Positions 9,831 to 18,492 of a stretch of DNA of 64,000 nucleotides are shown here, one piece after another. How positions within the stretch are numbered: position 1 is the stretch's first letter; every line of letters starts with the position of its first letter. The DNA is from Lawsonella clevelandensis (GTDB taxonomy: Bacteria; Actinomycetota; Actinomycetes; Mycobacteriales; Mycobacteriaceae). Where the stretch lies: the NCBI RefSeq assembly GCF_003241315.1, contig NZ_QFOZ01000007.1, positions 9,316 to 73,315 of the forward strand, written 5' to 3'. Both the position numbers and the translations under genes were made by a program. Under the pieces are notes generated by a model that worked only from the letters and a program-made list of their open reading frames with translations, was not told the DNA's origin and made no database searches.

Positions 9831-10211
9831 ATGAAAAATACGCGTATCTGTGCAGCTGTATTGGCACTGTCTTTGGCTGCAACAGGCTTAACAGCATGCG
9901 GCAACAATGATGATGCCGCCACCAGCAGCACTGAAACCACCTCCACGACTAGTAGTACCACCAACAGTACGGCTAGCAACACAGTCAAAAAGAAGAACAA
10001 TAAATCGTCCCAGCAGACAAAAGATGCGCCTGCTTCCTCAGCTGAGATAAAAAAGCAGGAACAAACTAATCAGTCTGCTGGATCCAAGAAACCTGCGCCG
10101 CAGCAGCAGCCTTCTCAAAAGCCTTCTCAGCCTGCGCCTAAGCCTACACAGACTTCTTCCAGCCCGGTTCTTGTCCCCGGTAACGAGGATGGTCCAGTAG
10201 TTGGCTACTAA
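9831..10211 (+). CDS. Small Ser/Thr/Pro-rich lipoprotein
   Basis: ATG 9831 follows an AAAGGA ribosome-binding site; an upstream start at 9798 in the same frame has none. The protein of 126 residues has a basic n-region, a hydrophobic core and a lipobox L-T-A-C, so it should be lipid-anchored outside the membrane. The rest is low complexity: Thr/Ser-rich, then Lys-rich, then Gln/Pro/Ser repeats (QPSQKPSQPAPKPTQ), resembling a wall-spanning spacer more than an enzyme. The final residues PGNEDGPVVGY are the only conserved-looking part. I do not recognise the family. A strong terminator follows at 10239. Confidence 0.7.
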   Translation: MKNTRICAAVLALSLAATGLTACGNNDDAATSSTETTSTTSSTTNSTASNTVKKKNNKSSQQTKDAPASSAEIKKQEQTNQSAGSKKPAPQQQPSQKPSQPAPKPTQTSSSPVLVPGNEDGPVVGY

Positions 10212-10238
10212 TAAGGTTCACTAGCGAGACTCAATAAA

Positions 10239-10279
10239 ATGCGGCAGCTGCTTTAGTTACGTGCAGCTGCCGCATTTTT
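10239..10279. terminator. Bidirectional rho-independent terminator
   Basis: A 13-bp stem (ATGCGGCAGCTGC, 10239-10251, pairing with 10263-10275) is flanked by A-rich sequence on one side and TTTTT on the other. It serves both the lipoprotein gene and the convergent acyltransferase gene. Confidence 0.85.
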
Positions 10280-10299
10280 AATATTTCTTCACTATGTTG

Positions 10300-11535
10300 T
10301 TACGCATGCTTTTGCGTAGGACCGCCGGTTTTCTTGGGCCGTGCCCAATTCTTCATAATGGGCTTATCCACGTAGGTGTACACAAGCCCGGACACGATAA
10401 GCGACACTACAAATGCCAGCACACTAAACCCTAGCCAGCCGGCCCAACCGTAGCTTTTACCGCCAATGAAGGTGCGTGTCACCCACACCATCACCGGATA
10501 TTGCACCATGTAGAAGGCAAAGGACACATTACCCAGCCACACATTGGTTTTACTGTTCAGGAAAGTACTTTTACCTTCTAGGTCGCGTCGGGCAAGAGTA
10601 GCTATGCACATAGCGGTAGGTAGTAGGAATAGTGCTGACATTTTGAAGTTGATGGGTACCCACCATGTGAGGGCATAGGATATGGCCAGTAAAAGCGTTG
10701 GCCACCAGATTTTCGTGTTGCGCCACCAACCGGAGATAACCAGTTTGCAGGCCAACACCCCTAACCAAAATTCTCCAAAGCGAGACAGTGGGAAGTAGTA
10801 GCTCAGCCAGTAGCTGGGGTAGTAGGCTACAGACTCACGCTGGAACCAGGCAGGATCCGAGTTGGCAGGATAGTGGGGGCTAGTGGTGGTATCCAGAATA
10901 CGCACAGAAAAAGCATTCGCAATCCCTTTGGGACCGTCAGTGAAACAGTAGTAGCACACATGCATGACGATGAGTGCCACCAGCAAAGTAACAAAAGCGA
11001 TAATGATCTGCTTATTGCTGTGGAGTTTTTCCACCAGTGGTTTCAGAAGAGGGAATGAGAAGTAGAACAGTATCTCCGCACACAGAGACCAGGCTGGTAC
11101 ATTTAGTGCGCCCAGATAGGTCCATTGCGGATTCCAGGTGTGGATAAGGAAAACCTCCGGCAGCCAGGTAATAAGCCGACTGAAAGGAACCGCTACCAGC
11201 GCCATCAGCATAAGAGTGGAAAGCCAATGGGTGGGGAAAATTTTGAGAACACGGCGACGGTAAAAGAGGAGGGGAGTGTCATCGCTACGGGAGGAGTAGT
11301 AGATGATGAAGCCGGAGAGGAGGAAGAAGAACGTCACCCCCAGAGAACCCAACTGCATGGGAATAGCCTTGTGGAGGTTGACGAAAGCTTGCGTGCGTTG
11401 GAAAGGGTAAACCGGTAGAAAAATGACACAGTGCAGAATAAACACTGCCAAGGCGGCATACCAGCGGGCGCCAGTGAGCGAAGGAAGAGCAGGACGACGC
11501 ACGCCAGGTTTACGAAGAGATGTCGCTGGATCCAT
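10300..11535 (-). CDS. Acyltransferase 3 (OafA/NolL-type) membrane protein
   Basis: An integral membrane acyltransferase that probably adds an acyl group to a glycan or glycolipid of the envelope. Ten or so hydrophobic segments are visible. The family signatures are R-W-Y-A-A-L-A-V near the N-terminus with the catalytic-type histidine in I-L-H-C, then F-F-F-L-L-S-G-F-I-I and R-R-R-V-L-K-I-F-P-T-H-W. The frame is open upstream to about 11628, but only weak starts exist there; ATG 11535 places the first membrane helix about 25 residues in. Neither start has a clear ribosome-binding site. In mycolate bacteria such proteins acetylate trehalose mycolates or peptidoglycan; the substrate here is not deducible. 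Confidence 0.78.
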   Translation of the reverse strand: MDPATSLRKPGVRRPALPSLTGARWYAALAVFILHCVIFLPVYPFQRTQAFVNLHKAIPMQLGSLGVTFFFLLSGFIIYYSSRSDDTPLLFYRRRVLKIFPTHWLSTLMLMALVAVPFSRLITWLPEVFLIHTWNPQWTYLGALNVPAWSLCAEILFYFSFPLLKPLVEKLHSNKQIIIAFVTLLVALIVMHVCYYCFTDGPKGIANAFSVRILDTTTSPHYPANSDPAWFQRESVAYYPSYWLSYYFPLSRFGEFWLGVLACKLVISGWWRNTKIWWPTLLLAISYALTWWVPINFKMSALFLLPTAMCIATLARRDLEGKSTFLNSKTNVWLGNVSFAFYMVQYPVMVWVTRTFIGGKSYGWAGWLGFSVLAFVVSLIVSGLVYTYVDKPIMKNWARPKKTGGPTQKHA

Positions 11536-11671
11536 GCGTTTATCGTACTGGGTATATGTGCAAACATAGGAAAGACCCTCCCCTGTAATAGGCAGATCGT
11601 TAACAAATGGCAGGAGAGAGTCTTTCAATATTTAGTTATAGACGCTTAGTTACTGATTTGCGCGAAAGATG

Positions 11672-12166
11672 TTACTTGGCAGCGATTTCGCGAGCGACCC
11701 AGTTTTCTATCTCGAAAACAGTGGCGCCTTCTTCTTCGACGATGGCAAGGAGGCGGCTGAAGTAGGCTTCTTCCTCCACCTGCTCATCGATGAATTTTGT
11801 GATGAAGGATTCGCCGGAGAAGTCGTAGCTGTCGCGGGCGACGCGGGCGAGTTTCTCAATCTTTGAGGTGACGAATTGTTCGTGTTCGAAGGCGACACGG
11901 ACAGGCTCGACGAATCCGTCGAAGTCGTTGCGGACGGCCGGAATCTCGGGAACCTCGGGCTTAATGCCGGCGTCCTGGAGGTAGTGGATCATCTGCATGG
12001 CGTGGTCGTATTCTTCATCGGCGTGGCCTTTGAAGACGTCCGTCATTTGCGGCATGTCGAGGTTGTCGTAGTGGATGGACATGGCTAGATACTGGTTGGA
12101 GGACACCAGCTCAAGGCCGATTTGTTCTTGCAGTAGTTTGTGGAATTCAGAGTTTATTTTTGTCAT
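11672..12166 (-). CDS. ftn: Ferritin (BfrB/Ftn type)
   Basis: An iron-storage cage subunit that oxidises Fe2+ and stores it as mineral in the cytoplasm. The 164-residue four-helix protein has the ferroxidase ligands in place: E19 (GLELVSSNQYLAM), E52 and H55 (DEEYDHAMQM), E96 (EHEQF) and Q129 (DEQVEEEA). There is no haem-ligating Met pattern typical of bacterioferritin. ATG 12166 is preferred over the upstream TTG 12178. It is divergent from the SDR gene at 12334. I found no convincing iron box in the 167-bp gap. Confidence 0.93.
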   Translation of the reverse strand: MTKINSEFHKLLQEQIGLELVSSNQYLAMSIHYDNLDMPQMTDVFKGHADEEYDHAMQMIHYLQDAGIKPEVPEIPAVRNDFDGFVEPVRVAFEHEQFVTSKIEKLARVARDSYDFSGESFITKFIDEQVEEEAYFSRLLAIVEEEGATVFEIENWVAREIAAK

Positions 12167-12333
12167 ATATTTATCCAACCTCGCGTTCCGTCTCTCTGCA
12201 AGGAATGTAAGGCTATATTTATAAATGTCAGAAGAAATTTTACCAGCGCTTATAGAGAGTAAACCTCGTAAATTCTTCTGTAGCGAAAATGTGAATATGT
12301 AACGCAGCGCAAAACAACAACGATAGGAAAGAT

Positions 12334-13134
12334 ATGACTCAAAAAGCCGTATTTGTTTCCGGTGCTGGACGTGGCATCGGCCGTAACATTGCTGAACGAT
12401 TCGCCAAAGAAGGCTACCTTGTTGGTGCCTACACCCGCTCGGGACACTTTGACTGGGGACAGCACGATCCCAATGTTATACAAGGAAAAATGGACGTCTC
12501 GGACCCCGAGGATTTTAAACGCGCCATTGAAGACTTTATGAAGCACACCGGCGGTCGCCTCGACATTCTCGTTAACAACGCGGGTGTTGCCGTTATTGGC
12601 GAATTCGAAAAACAGGAGTTCAAGGACGAAAAGCGTCTCTTCGACGTCAACGTCATGGGGTGCATTAACGGCATCCACGCCGCTCTGCCTTACCTGAAAA
12701 CCACCCCTGGCGCCCAGATCGTCAATATTTCCTCCGCGGCTTCCTTCGTCGGCACCCCAGACCTGGCCGTCTACTCCGCCGCTAAGTTTGCTATCCGTGG
12801 CCTCACCGAAGCCCTCGATATTGAATTCATGAAATACGGTATTCGCGTTATCGATGTGAACCCGCTCTTCGTGAAAACTAACATGGTGAAAGATGCTCTG
12901 GACCAGGGCAATAGCATTCCTATTCTGGAAACACTTGGTCTAAAACTCACCGCCGACGATGTCACCGACGTAGTGTGGACCGCCACCCGCCCAGAAAAGC
13001 AGAAGAGTTCACGCATCCACTGGGCTGTCGGCAAACAAGCCCGCATCCTCAGCCATCAGCACCTCTTGCCAAATGCGGTGCCACGCGCTTTTACACGCGC
13101 CTTGGCAAAGCGTAATATCGACAAAGGATGTTAG
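12334..13134 (+). CDS. Short-chain dehydrogenase/reductase
   Basis: A classical SDR, NAD(P)-dependent oxidoreductase of 266 residues. It has the nucleotide-binding S-G-A-G-R-G-I-G (9-16), the structural N-N-A-G (81-84) and the catalytic S-S near 133, Y147 and K151 in the Y-S-A-A-K arrangement. The C-terminal 30 residues are basic. The family does not define the substrate; an R-S after strand 2 (T-R-S-G-H) would favour NADPH. A strong terminator follows. Confidence 0.88.
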   Translation: MTQKAVFVSGAGRGIGRNIAERFAKEGYLVGAYTRSGHFDWGQHDPNVIQGKMDVSDPEDFKRAIEDFMKHTGGRLDILVNNAGVAVIGEFEKQEFKDEKRLFDVNVMGCINGIHAALPYLKTTPGAQIVNISSAASFVGTPDLAVYSAAKFAIRGLTEALDIEFMKYGIRVIDVNPLFVKTNMVKDALDQGNSIPILETLGLKLTADDVTDVVWTATRPEKQKSSRIHWAVGKQARILSHQHLLPNAVPRAFTRALAKRNIDKGC

Positions 13135-13173
13135 TTACCCGCTAGCATCTACTCATTACACTATTACCTTTCA

Positions 13174-13214
13174 TCACCCCCTCAGTCAGTACATCTGGCT
13201 GAGGGGGTGAAGTA
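13174..13214 (+). terminator. Rho-independent terminator after the SDR gene
   Basis: A 12-bp perfect stem TCACCCCCTCAG (13174-13185) pairs with 13199-13210 across a 13-base loop and is followed by AGTAATTTT. Confidence 0.8.
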
Positions 13215-13358
13215 ATTTTGTGGCAATTAAGCCCCCGCCAACAGGGAAAATATTACGATGGGGTTAACAACACATCCCCTATACACGCGCCCAGCTAGCG
13301 CAAAACCGTGGTGAATCCGTCTTCCAACTTCCATTTCTACAAAGATAGGAACATTCTC

Positions 13359-14483
13359 ATGCGGAATCGTATTCTCACTGGCGCAGTCGCCATCGCATCC
13401 GTTGCTGCTATTAGCTTCGGTACTGTCAGTACTGCCTCCGCCGCCCCGGCATACAAGCCCTACCCGCACCAGATTCACAATATGGTGGCACCCAAGGCAA
13501 AGATTTCACAAGGCTACTTCACCTCCGCCAGCCCCGAGCATCCCAAGATCTACTACAAGTACAACACTGTGGCGAAGCCCAAAGCCGCCATCGTTGTTGT
13601 CCACGGCTTGGCGGAACACTCTGGCTGCTACGATTACCTCACCTACCGGCTCAACCTGGCAGGCTTCTCCGTCTACCGCATGGACCACCGCGGACATGGC
13701 AAATCAGTCGAACCCTACACCAAGACCAAGAAAGGTAACGTCAACTCCTTCGACTACCTTGTTGATGACGTCCACCATGTTCTCATGACCGCCAAGGCAC
13801 AGAACAAGGGCAAGAAGGTCTTCGTTATCGGCCACTCGATGGGCTCCTTCGCCACTGAAATGTTGGAAACCAAGTACCCCACTGACATGGATGGCACCAT
13901 CACCAATGGTGGTGGTATTCCCTGGAACCCCTACGGCAAGAACACTCTGCAGCCAAAGATGATCACAGCTAAGGGATTACCGGCAGCCAACACTAAGCTG
14001 GACCCCACCATTTCTGAAAAGCTCCCTCTCGATAAGATCCTCAGCTTCAAAGGTGTGCTCCCCACTGTACTCACGGAGAAACAAACCCGCAAGGCTCCCC
14101 TCACCAGCCCCGATGCGCTAACTAAGATCGATATCCCCAACAAGCTTGCCGGTGGTGTCTGCTCCGATACCAAGATCGCTGAGGAGTACCAGAAGGATCC
14201 GCTGAACTCTAACAGCTTCACCGCATCCACTGTTGTACAGATGCTGAACGGCCTGCTCTACGCCACCTATAACGCGAAGGCCTACACCCGCCCCACCCTC
14301 ATCATGCACGGTCAGAAGGATGGACTTGTCCCTTCCTACATGGCCATTAACTGGGCTAACGCCATTGGCTCTAAGGATAAGGAATTCATATTCTGGGTTG
14401 GCCTCATGCACGAAACCATGAACGAAGTAGTGCGTGACGAAGTAATTAACTACGTCATCAACTGGGTGAACCGTCACCTCTAA
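13359..14483 (+). CDS. Secreted monoacylglycerol lipase / lysophospholipase-like hydrolase
   Basis: ATG 13359 follows GATAGGA; an earlier in-frame start lacks a ribosome-binding site and would bury the signal peptide. The 374-residue protein has a signal peptide ending A-S-A-A-P. The Hydrolase_4 / serine aminopeptidase fold is shown by V-V-V-H-G-L-A-E-H-S, D-H-R-G-H-G-K-S and the nucleophile elbow G-H-S-M-G-S. The acid is probably in H-G-Q-K-D-G-L-V-P and the His in L-M-H-E-T-M. It should hydrolyse mono- or lysolipids outside the cell. Unlike the pair at 2.5-4.8 kb its catalytic residues are intact. Confidence 0.87.
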   Translation: MRNRILTGAVAIASVAAISFGTVSTASAAPAYKPYPHQIHNMVAPKAKISQGYFTSASPEHPKIYYKYNTVAKPKAAIVVVHGLAEHSGCYDYLTYRLNLAGFSVYRMDHRGHGKSVEPYTKTKKGNVNSFDYLVDDVHHVLMTAKAQNKGKKVFVIGHSMGSFATEMLETKYPTDMDGTITNGGGIPWNPYGKNTLQPKMITAKGLPAANTKLDPTISEKLPLDKILSFKGVLPTVLTEKQTRKAPLTSPDALTKIDIPNKLAGGVCSDTKIAEEYQKDPLNSNSFTASTVVQMLNGLLYATYNAKAYTRPTLIMHGQKDGLVPSYMAINWANAIGSKDKEFIFWVGLMHETMNEVVRDEVINYVINWVNRHL

Positions 14484-14526
14484 AACTATTTCCTCGTGAG
14501 AAGATCCGCATGACGAGATACTGAAT

Positions 14527-14570
14527 ATACGTTGTTGCCCCGACCTATATTGATCGGGGCAACAACGTAT
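14527..14570. terminator. Strong hairpin terminator
   Basis: A 17-bp perfect inverted repeat (arms 14527-14543 and 14554-14570, core GTTGTTGCCCCGA) with a 10-base loop follows the lipase gene by 44 bases. No long T tract follows, but stem strength and position suit a terminator. Confidence 0.7.
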
Positions 14571-14817
14571 ACATTGTTAACATATTGATTTGTTAACCGA
14601 CAGCATAAGAACTATGGCCTTCCAGCGTTATTAAATAATAAATTTGGGGAAATAATTTATAAATTTGCAGGTTATATAGTTATTAAATGGTAAATATCAC
14701 AAAAATAATATCTCAATTCTTTAACGAAAAAGTATCAACATCCTAGACTTGTATGGGTATACCTTTGGTCTACACGTCTAACCCTTTTAACCCCTTCATA
14801 GTCTTCCCGAAAGGAAC
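14571..14817 (+). promoter_or_regulatory. AT-rich promoter region
   Basis: The stretch between the lipase terminator and the 624-residue secreted protein is strikingly AT-rich compared with its surroundings (runs such as TTATTAAATAATAAATTT around 14629). It contains no open frame of note. It should hold the promoter of the next gene; a specific -35/-10 pair could not be fixed with confidence. Confidence 0.4.
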
Positions 14818-16692
14818 ATGCCTGTGTCTCGCTGTGCTACGACAATCTTGTCTCTGGTGACAGCAGTAGCACTTGCAGCTCCGGCAGTTGCCGCTCCGGT
14901 TCCTGCAGCTGCTGCCGCACCAGCGCTCCAGTCCAGTGCTTCTGCGCAGAATGCCTACTGTGAAACCTCCGATGAACTCACTCTTGGTGGAGTTTTTAAC
15001 CTCACTGTTGATGCCATCTCCGGCACATTTGCAGGTCATCCAGAACAACAGAAAAAATTTGAGGATAATGCCCGCAAATACGGTGATCGTTTAGGACATA
15101 TGCAGATCAGCCGGCTCCTGGTGAACACCCCAGCCTCCCAGATCGGCGGTCCCTCTCGCGAAGTTGACGACCACGTTGTAGACCTCGTCGTCAGCAGCAT
15201 CATGAAAGGTCGCAACAACGGCTGGAAGGACACCGTCAACCTTCAGGACATCACCCTTAACGAAGCTATTGAAAGCGTCCTCACCGTTCTCTACTTCGGA
15301 GGCATTCCCCTCCAGCTTTGGTCGGAAGTTATGCCGAAGGGACTCGTTATCAGCTTCCTGCATATCTTCCACATCTCTACCTTTGGTGGTGCCAAGCTTG
15401 TAGCGAAGTACGCCCCCAAGATGATTCAGGCAATTGGTGGATTCGTCCAGAACGCAATGCAGGAAAACTGCATCTCCAAGAAGAACTCCAACTCTCACCC
15501 CAACGCCTACAACCACAACCCCAACGCCAAAGGACTCCCCGGCAAGATGGGTGTGAACATTCAGAAGGTTGTTGACGGCCTTGGCGTTGCTAGCGAATCC
15601 TGCCGCCCGCTCAGCGAGTACACCCTCCGCGAAATCTCAAATGAGGTCATCAGCGGAATGAGCAAGCAGGTTCGCCCCGAGTTCCAGACACTCTTCTACA
15701 TGGCCACCAAGTTCTACCTGAACCAGCTGGAAATCATTAAGATCAACCAGGGCACCATACCGGTTCGTGCCGACCAGATCGGTGGCATCATCGAAAAGAT
15801 CGATAACCCCACCATCACCTACATTGCCTCCACCGCAACCTCCTTCAAGGACAAGCGCGCCTTCACCTGGATCACCCTCGGTGACCTCACCGTTGAAGAC
15901 GAAATGAACATCTACACCCTTACCACCCACATTGCTGAGAAGATCACCACCATCATGTGGAAGATCCTCGTCATCAATGTAGGCGATAAGATCGTCACCG
16001 ATGCTGTTCAAAAGGCTTTCCCCGTCCTTATCCCCACTGTCCCCTCCGCAAAGAGCGTAGTGTGCAAACCTGCAGAGATTCTGGGTAAGCCACTAGGCGT
16101 GGTAGGCGCGGTTACCAGCCTTAAACCAGCTATCGCCGTCGGTGCACTCGCCGGTATTGCTAGCTTACCGCTAGCATTGCCGTTCAACCTCATACCTGTC
16201 CTTGGCTCTAAGGTCGCTATCGCAATCGTGACAAAAGCTGCCAAGAGCGGGTTCGGCCTAGTAGAAAAAATAGGCATAGACAAGGCAGCAGGTATACCGG
16301 GGAAGCTCTGCGGTATTGGCTACAAGATCCTCGGTCTCCCTGATTGGAAGCTCGATGTTGTGCCGAACTTCGTTCCGCTACTCTTCTTCTACCCGGATTA
16401 TGTACACCCGGTAGTCCATGGTGTTGTCCGCTCCGTCTGCCGCGTTAATGACCCAATTGCCTCTGATTGGACTCGCAGCACTGACATGATCGAGAAGGAC
16501 GCCAAGCTCGCTGAAAAGCACGGCACCTACACCATGCCTGCCGACACCACCATCACCATTCCGATTATCAACAAGAAGGTTTCCAACCCCATCCATAAGG
16601 ATAAGAGGTGGAAGAAATACGAGAAGGACGTTCCCCAACGTCACCGCGTATTCGACACTCCACAAAGCACCCCAGCTAACAAAACTAAATAA
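14818..16692 (+). CDS. Large secreted protein of unknown function
   Basis: ATG 14818 follows AAAGGA. The 624-residue product has an Ala-rich signal peptide (cleavage probably after A-V-A or within residues 25-35). The mature part has six cysteines (48, 218, 262, 416, 498, 541), which could form three disulfides. Amphipathic or hydrophobic segments lie near 150-210 and 425-480; the latter, rich in Gly/Ala/Val/Leu/Pro, could touch membrane or lipid. The C-terminal 70 residues are charged and Lys-rich (HKDKRWKKYEKD). No enzyme motif was recognised. It is flanked by its own AT-rich promoter region and a strong terminator, so it is monocistronic, within a run of secreted lipase-like genes. Confidence 0.8.
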   Translation: MPVSRCATTILSLVTAVALAAPAVAAPVPAAAAAPALQSSASAQNAYCETSDELTLGGVFNLTVDAISGTFAGHPEQQKKFEDNARKYGDRLGHMQISRLLVNTPASQIGGPSREVDDHVVDLVVSSIMKGRNNGWKDTVNLQDITLNEAIESVLTVLYFGGIPLQLWSEVMPKGLVISFLHIFHISTFGGAKLVAKYAPKMIQAIGGFVQNAMQENCISKKNSNSHPNAYNHNPNAKGLPGKMGVNIQKVVDGLGVASESCRPLSEYTLREISNEVISGMSKQVRPEFQTLFYMATKFYLNQLEIIKINQGTIPVRADQIGGIIEKIDNPTITYIASTATSFKDKRAFTWITLGDLTVEDEMNIYTLTTHIAEKITTIMWKILVINVGDKIVTDAVQKAFPVLIPTVPSAKSVVCKPAEILGKPLGVVGAVTSLKPAIAVGALAGIASLPLALPFNLIPVLGSKVAIAIVTKAAKSGFGLVEKIGIDKAAGIPGKLCGIGYKILGLPDWKLDVVPNFVPLLFFYPDYVHPVVHGVVRSVCRVNDPIASDWTRSTDMIEKDAKLAEKHGTYTMPADTTITIPIINKKVSNPIHKDKRWKKYEKDVPQRHRVFDTPQSTPANKTK

Positions 16693-16716
16693 ACAACTAA
16701 ATAAGCACTGACCCTC

Positions 16717-16759
16717 AAAAAGCTGCCCTCCCCGCATCTAGCCGGGAGGGCAGCTTTTT
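16717..16759 (+). terminator. Rho-independent terminator
   Basis: A 16-bp stem AAAAAGCTGCCCTCCC (16717-16732) pairs with 16744-16759 and ends in TTTTT. It is a textbook terminator for the 624-residue gene. Confidence 0.9.
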
Positions 16760-16821
16760 GTCATTCACACGTTGGTGCGTCATAAATAAGAGGAAATTAT
16801 CAATAAGTTATACTGGCATCC

Positions 16822-17940
16822 ATGATTATTCGCCCCGCCAAGCACCTTTATAAATGCGTTACCGGCATTGCAGTAGGGATTCTCCTCGTTTCATCACTGC
16901 TCGCACCCACTGCAGCTAATGCCGCTCCCACTTCGCATACCGTCACCCCAGTACATGTAACAAACTGGCGTGATGAAGAGTCAGTAAAAGCGGGAAAGGA
17001 TAGTCTCACAGCCCTTCACAATGCCATAGCAAAACTTCCCGTTGAACCCCATTGGGGAAAGCACGACATAGACGCATCAACTAGCACTGACCCCAGTGAA
17101 GTAACCAGTATCGCACCACCAGTCGTCCAAGAACTTATCGACACCATTAACCCCCTCAGTGCCGGAAAACCAAACTATGTCGCAGTAGGAGATTCCTGGC
17201 CAGGAAGTTCACTCATCGGCACAATACGTATGGATCCCTGCTGGCGTAATCGCTTAGGCTACCCAGAAATGATTGCTGTCGGCACAAAGCTCTCGCTCCG
17301 TAACACTTCCTGTGCTGGGGCTGGCCTTAACTCTTATTGGCTACACTCTCGCCTAGTAAGAACTAGCGCAGATAAGAAAACGGGCATTTACAAAAGCCCC
17401 ATGAGAGATGCCATCGACGAAGATACACGTCTGGCCACTATTCAATTAGGCCTCAACGAGTTCCTCCGTCTCTTCTGTTGGTACGACCGTCTCCACGGAC
17501 GTACAGAAATGCAGTGCACCAGCGCCATCCACGCGCGGTTTCGCACAGTCGAACCCTACCTTGAAGCAGTTTATGAAGGAATATACAAGGATGCCGTTCG
17601 TCGCTCCCACCCCTCAGCAAAAATAGTGGCTGTAGGGTACAACCAGATGTTTAACGGCGGAGGCCCTTGCTGGGATGGGATCATTCTAGGCTTCCAAACC
17701 CGGAAACTCGTTGACGAGCTCATCGTGAGTCTTAATAACGCAGCACGCAACGCTGCTGAACGGGCGCATATTCCTTACTACCAAGTAGGAGAAGGAGAAA
17801 ACACTCTCCTCCGCTCAGCCTGCGGCATACCCTACTATCGTTACATAGCTGGATATGCTATTGTCGAAGGCAGTGAAATGCTCCACCCCACTATCCGCTG
17901 GCACATCGAACTAGCGCGGCACATTGTGAAAACCTATTAG
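16822..17940 (+). CDS. Secreted SGNH-family hydrolase, catalytic residues intact
   Basis: A 372-residue exported esterase/lipase-like protein. After a signal peptide (to A-N-A-A, about residue 35) and a 75-residue linker the SGNH blocks appear: block I V-G-D-S-W with S125, block III Q-L-G-L-N-E with N212, and block V M-L-H-P-T with H355. Cysteines at C-W, C-A-G, C-T-S and A-C-G are shared with the two paralogues at 23.9 and 25.0 kb, indicating common disulfides. It should hydrolyse ester bonds of lipids or acylated glycans outside the cell. It overlaps the convergent lipoprotein gene by four bases. Confidence 0.85.
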   Translation: MIIRPAKHLYKCVTGIAVGILLVSSLLAPTAANAAPTSHTVTPVHVTNWRDEESVKAGKDSLTALHNAIAKLPVEPHWGKHDIDASTSTDPSEVTSIAPPVVQELIDTINPLSAGKPNYVAVGDSWPGSSLIGTIRMDPCWRNRLGYPEMIAVGTKLSLRNTSCAGAGLNSYWLHSRLVRTSADKKTGIYKSPMRDAIDEDTRLATIQLGLNEFLRLFCWYDRLHGRTEMQCTSAIHARFRTVEPYLEAVYEGIYKDAVRRSHPSAKIVAVGYNQMFNGGGPCWDGIILGFQTRKLVDELIVSLNNAARNAAERAHIPYYQVGEGENTLLRSACGIPYYRYIAGYAIVEGSEMLHPTIRWHIELARHIVKTY

Positions 17941-18392
17941 AAAGGAATCACAATCATTTCCGGATCCCTGCTACGTGTACACGACAGGGAATAGCCATCG
18001 CTCTTCGCTACAGCAGCAGTGCTAGTGGAGCACGTCCAGTCACCTAAATGCGCAACACTCGCATTCCCCTCATGCTTAATGCTGGAATCACGCAAATAAA
18101 TATTGATGATGCCCTTGGCCTCCGTACACGGCACAGTGCTCTCCTTCACATAGAGAGTGCCCTGCCCCTCCACTACACCACACTTATGGGTGACGCCGTT
18201 CTGTGCTGCAGCAGCCGGAATACGTGCAGAGTGCTTATCAGTGGGGTTTTTAGTGGGGCTGGAGAGGGAGCTGGATGGGGTAGTAGTGCTGGAATCGGTA
18301 GTGTCGGTGGAGTCAGAAGAGTGGCAGCCCGCTAGGAGAGCAGCGGAGGCTAGAACAACAAGGCTGGTGGCGGTAAAACGACGATTCATCAT
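17937..18392 (-). CDS. Lipoprotein of unknown function
   Basis: A 151-residue product with a type II signal peptide and lipobox L-L-A-G-C, then a Ser/Thr/Asp-rich linker (about 25-60) and a small C-terminal domain with four cysteines (H-K-C-G, V-P-C-T, W-T-C-S, L-S-C-T), probably two disulfides. Two successive ATG codons start it; either is possible. The spacing and size recall small DUF4333-like or LppX-like secreted domains, but I cannot assign a family. It is convergent with the SGNH hydrolase gene. Confidence 0.7.
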   Translation of the reverse strand: MMNRRFTATSLVVLASAALLAGCHSSDSTDTTDSSTTTPSSSLSSPTKNPTDKHSARIPAAAAQNGVTHKCGVVEGQGTLYVKESTVPCTEAKGIINIYLRDSSIKHEGNASVAHLGDWTCSTSTAAVAKSDGYSLSCTRSRDPEMIVIPF

Positions 18393-18492
18393 AGCCTGAG
18401 ATTACCCCAGCAACACGACCAGCGGCCAGCCCTGCTTCTATCTGCACGAGCTACACATTAAGAACACACAAATACGTTAAGAATGGTAAACA

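Noticed and set aside
11334..11606. A small gene with a good ribosome-binding site overlapping the acyltransferase start
   Set aside because: It has a fair SD/ATG but overlaps the acyltransferase coding region in another frame and shows no conserved features; kept only as a reason for doubt about the acyltransferase start.
12167..12333. An iron box in the ferritin/SDR gap
   Set aside because: AAGGCT-like segments occur, but no site reaches a convincing match to the DtxR consensus.
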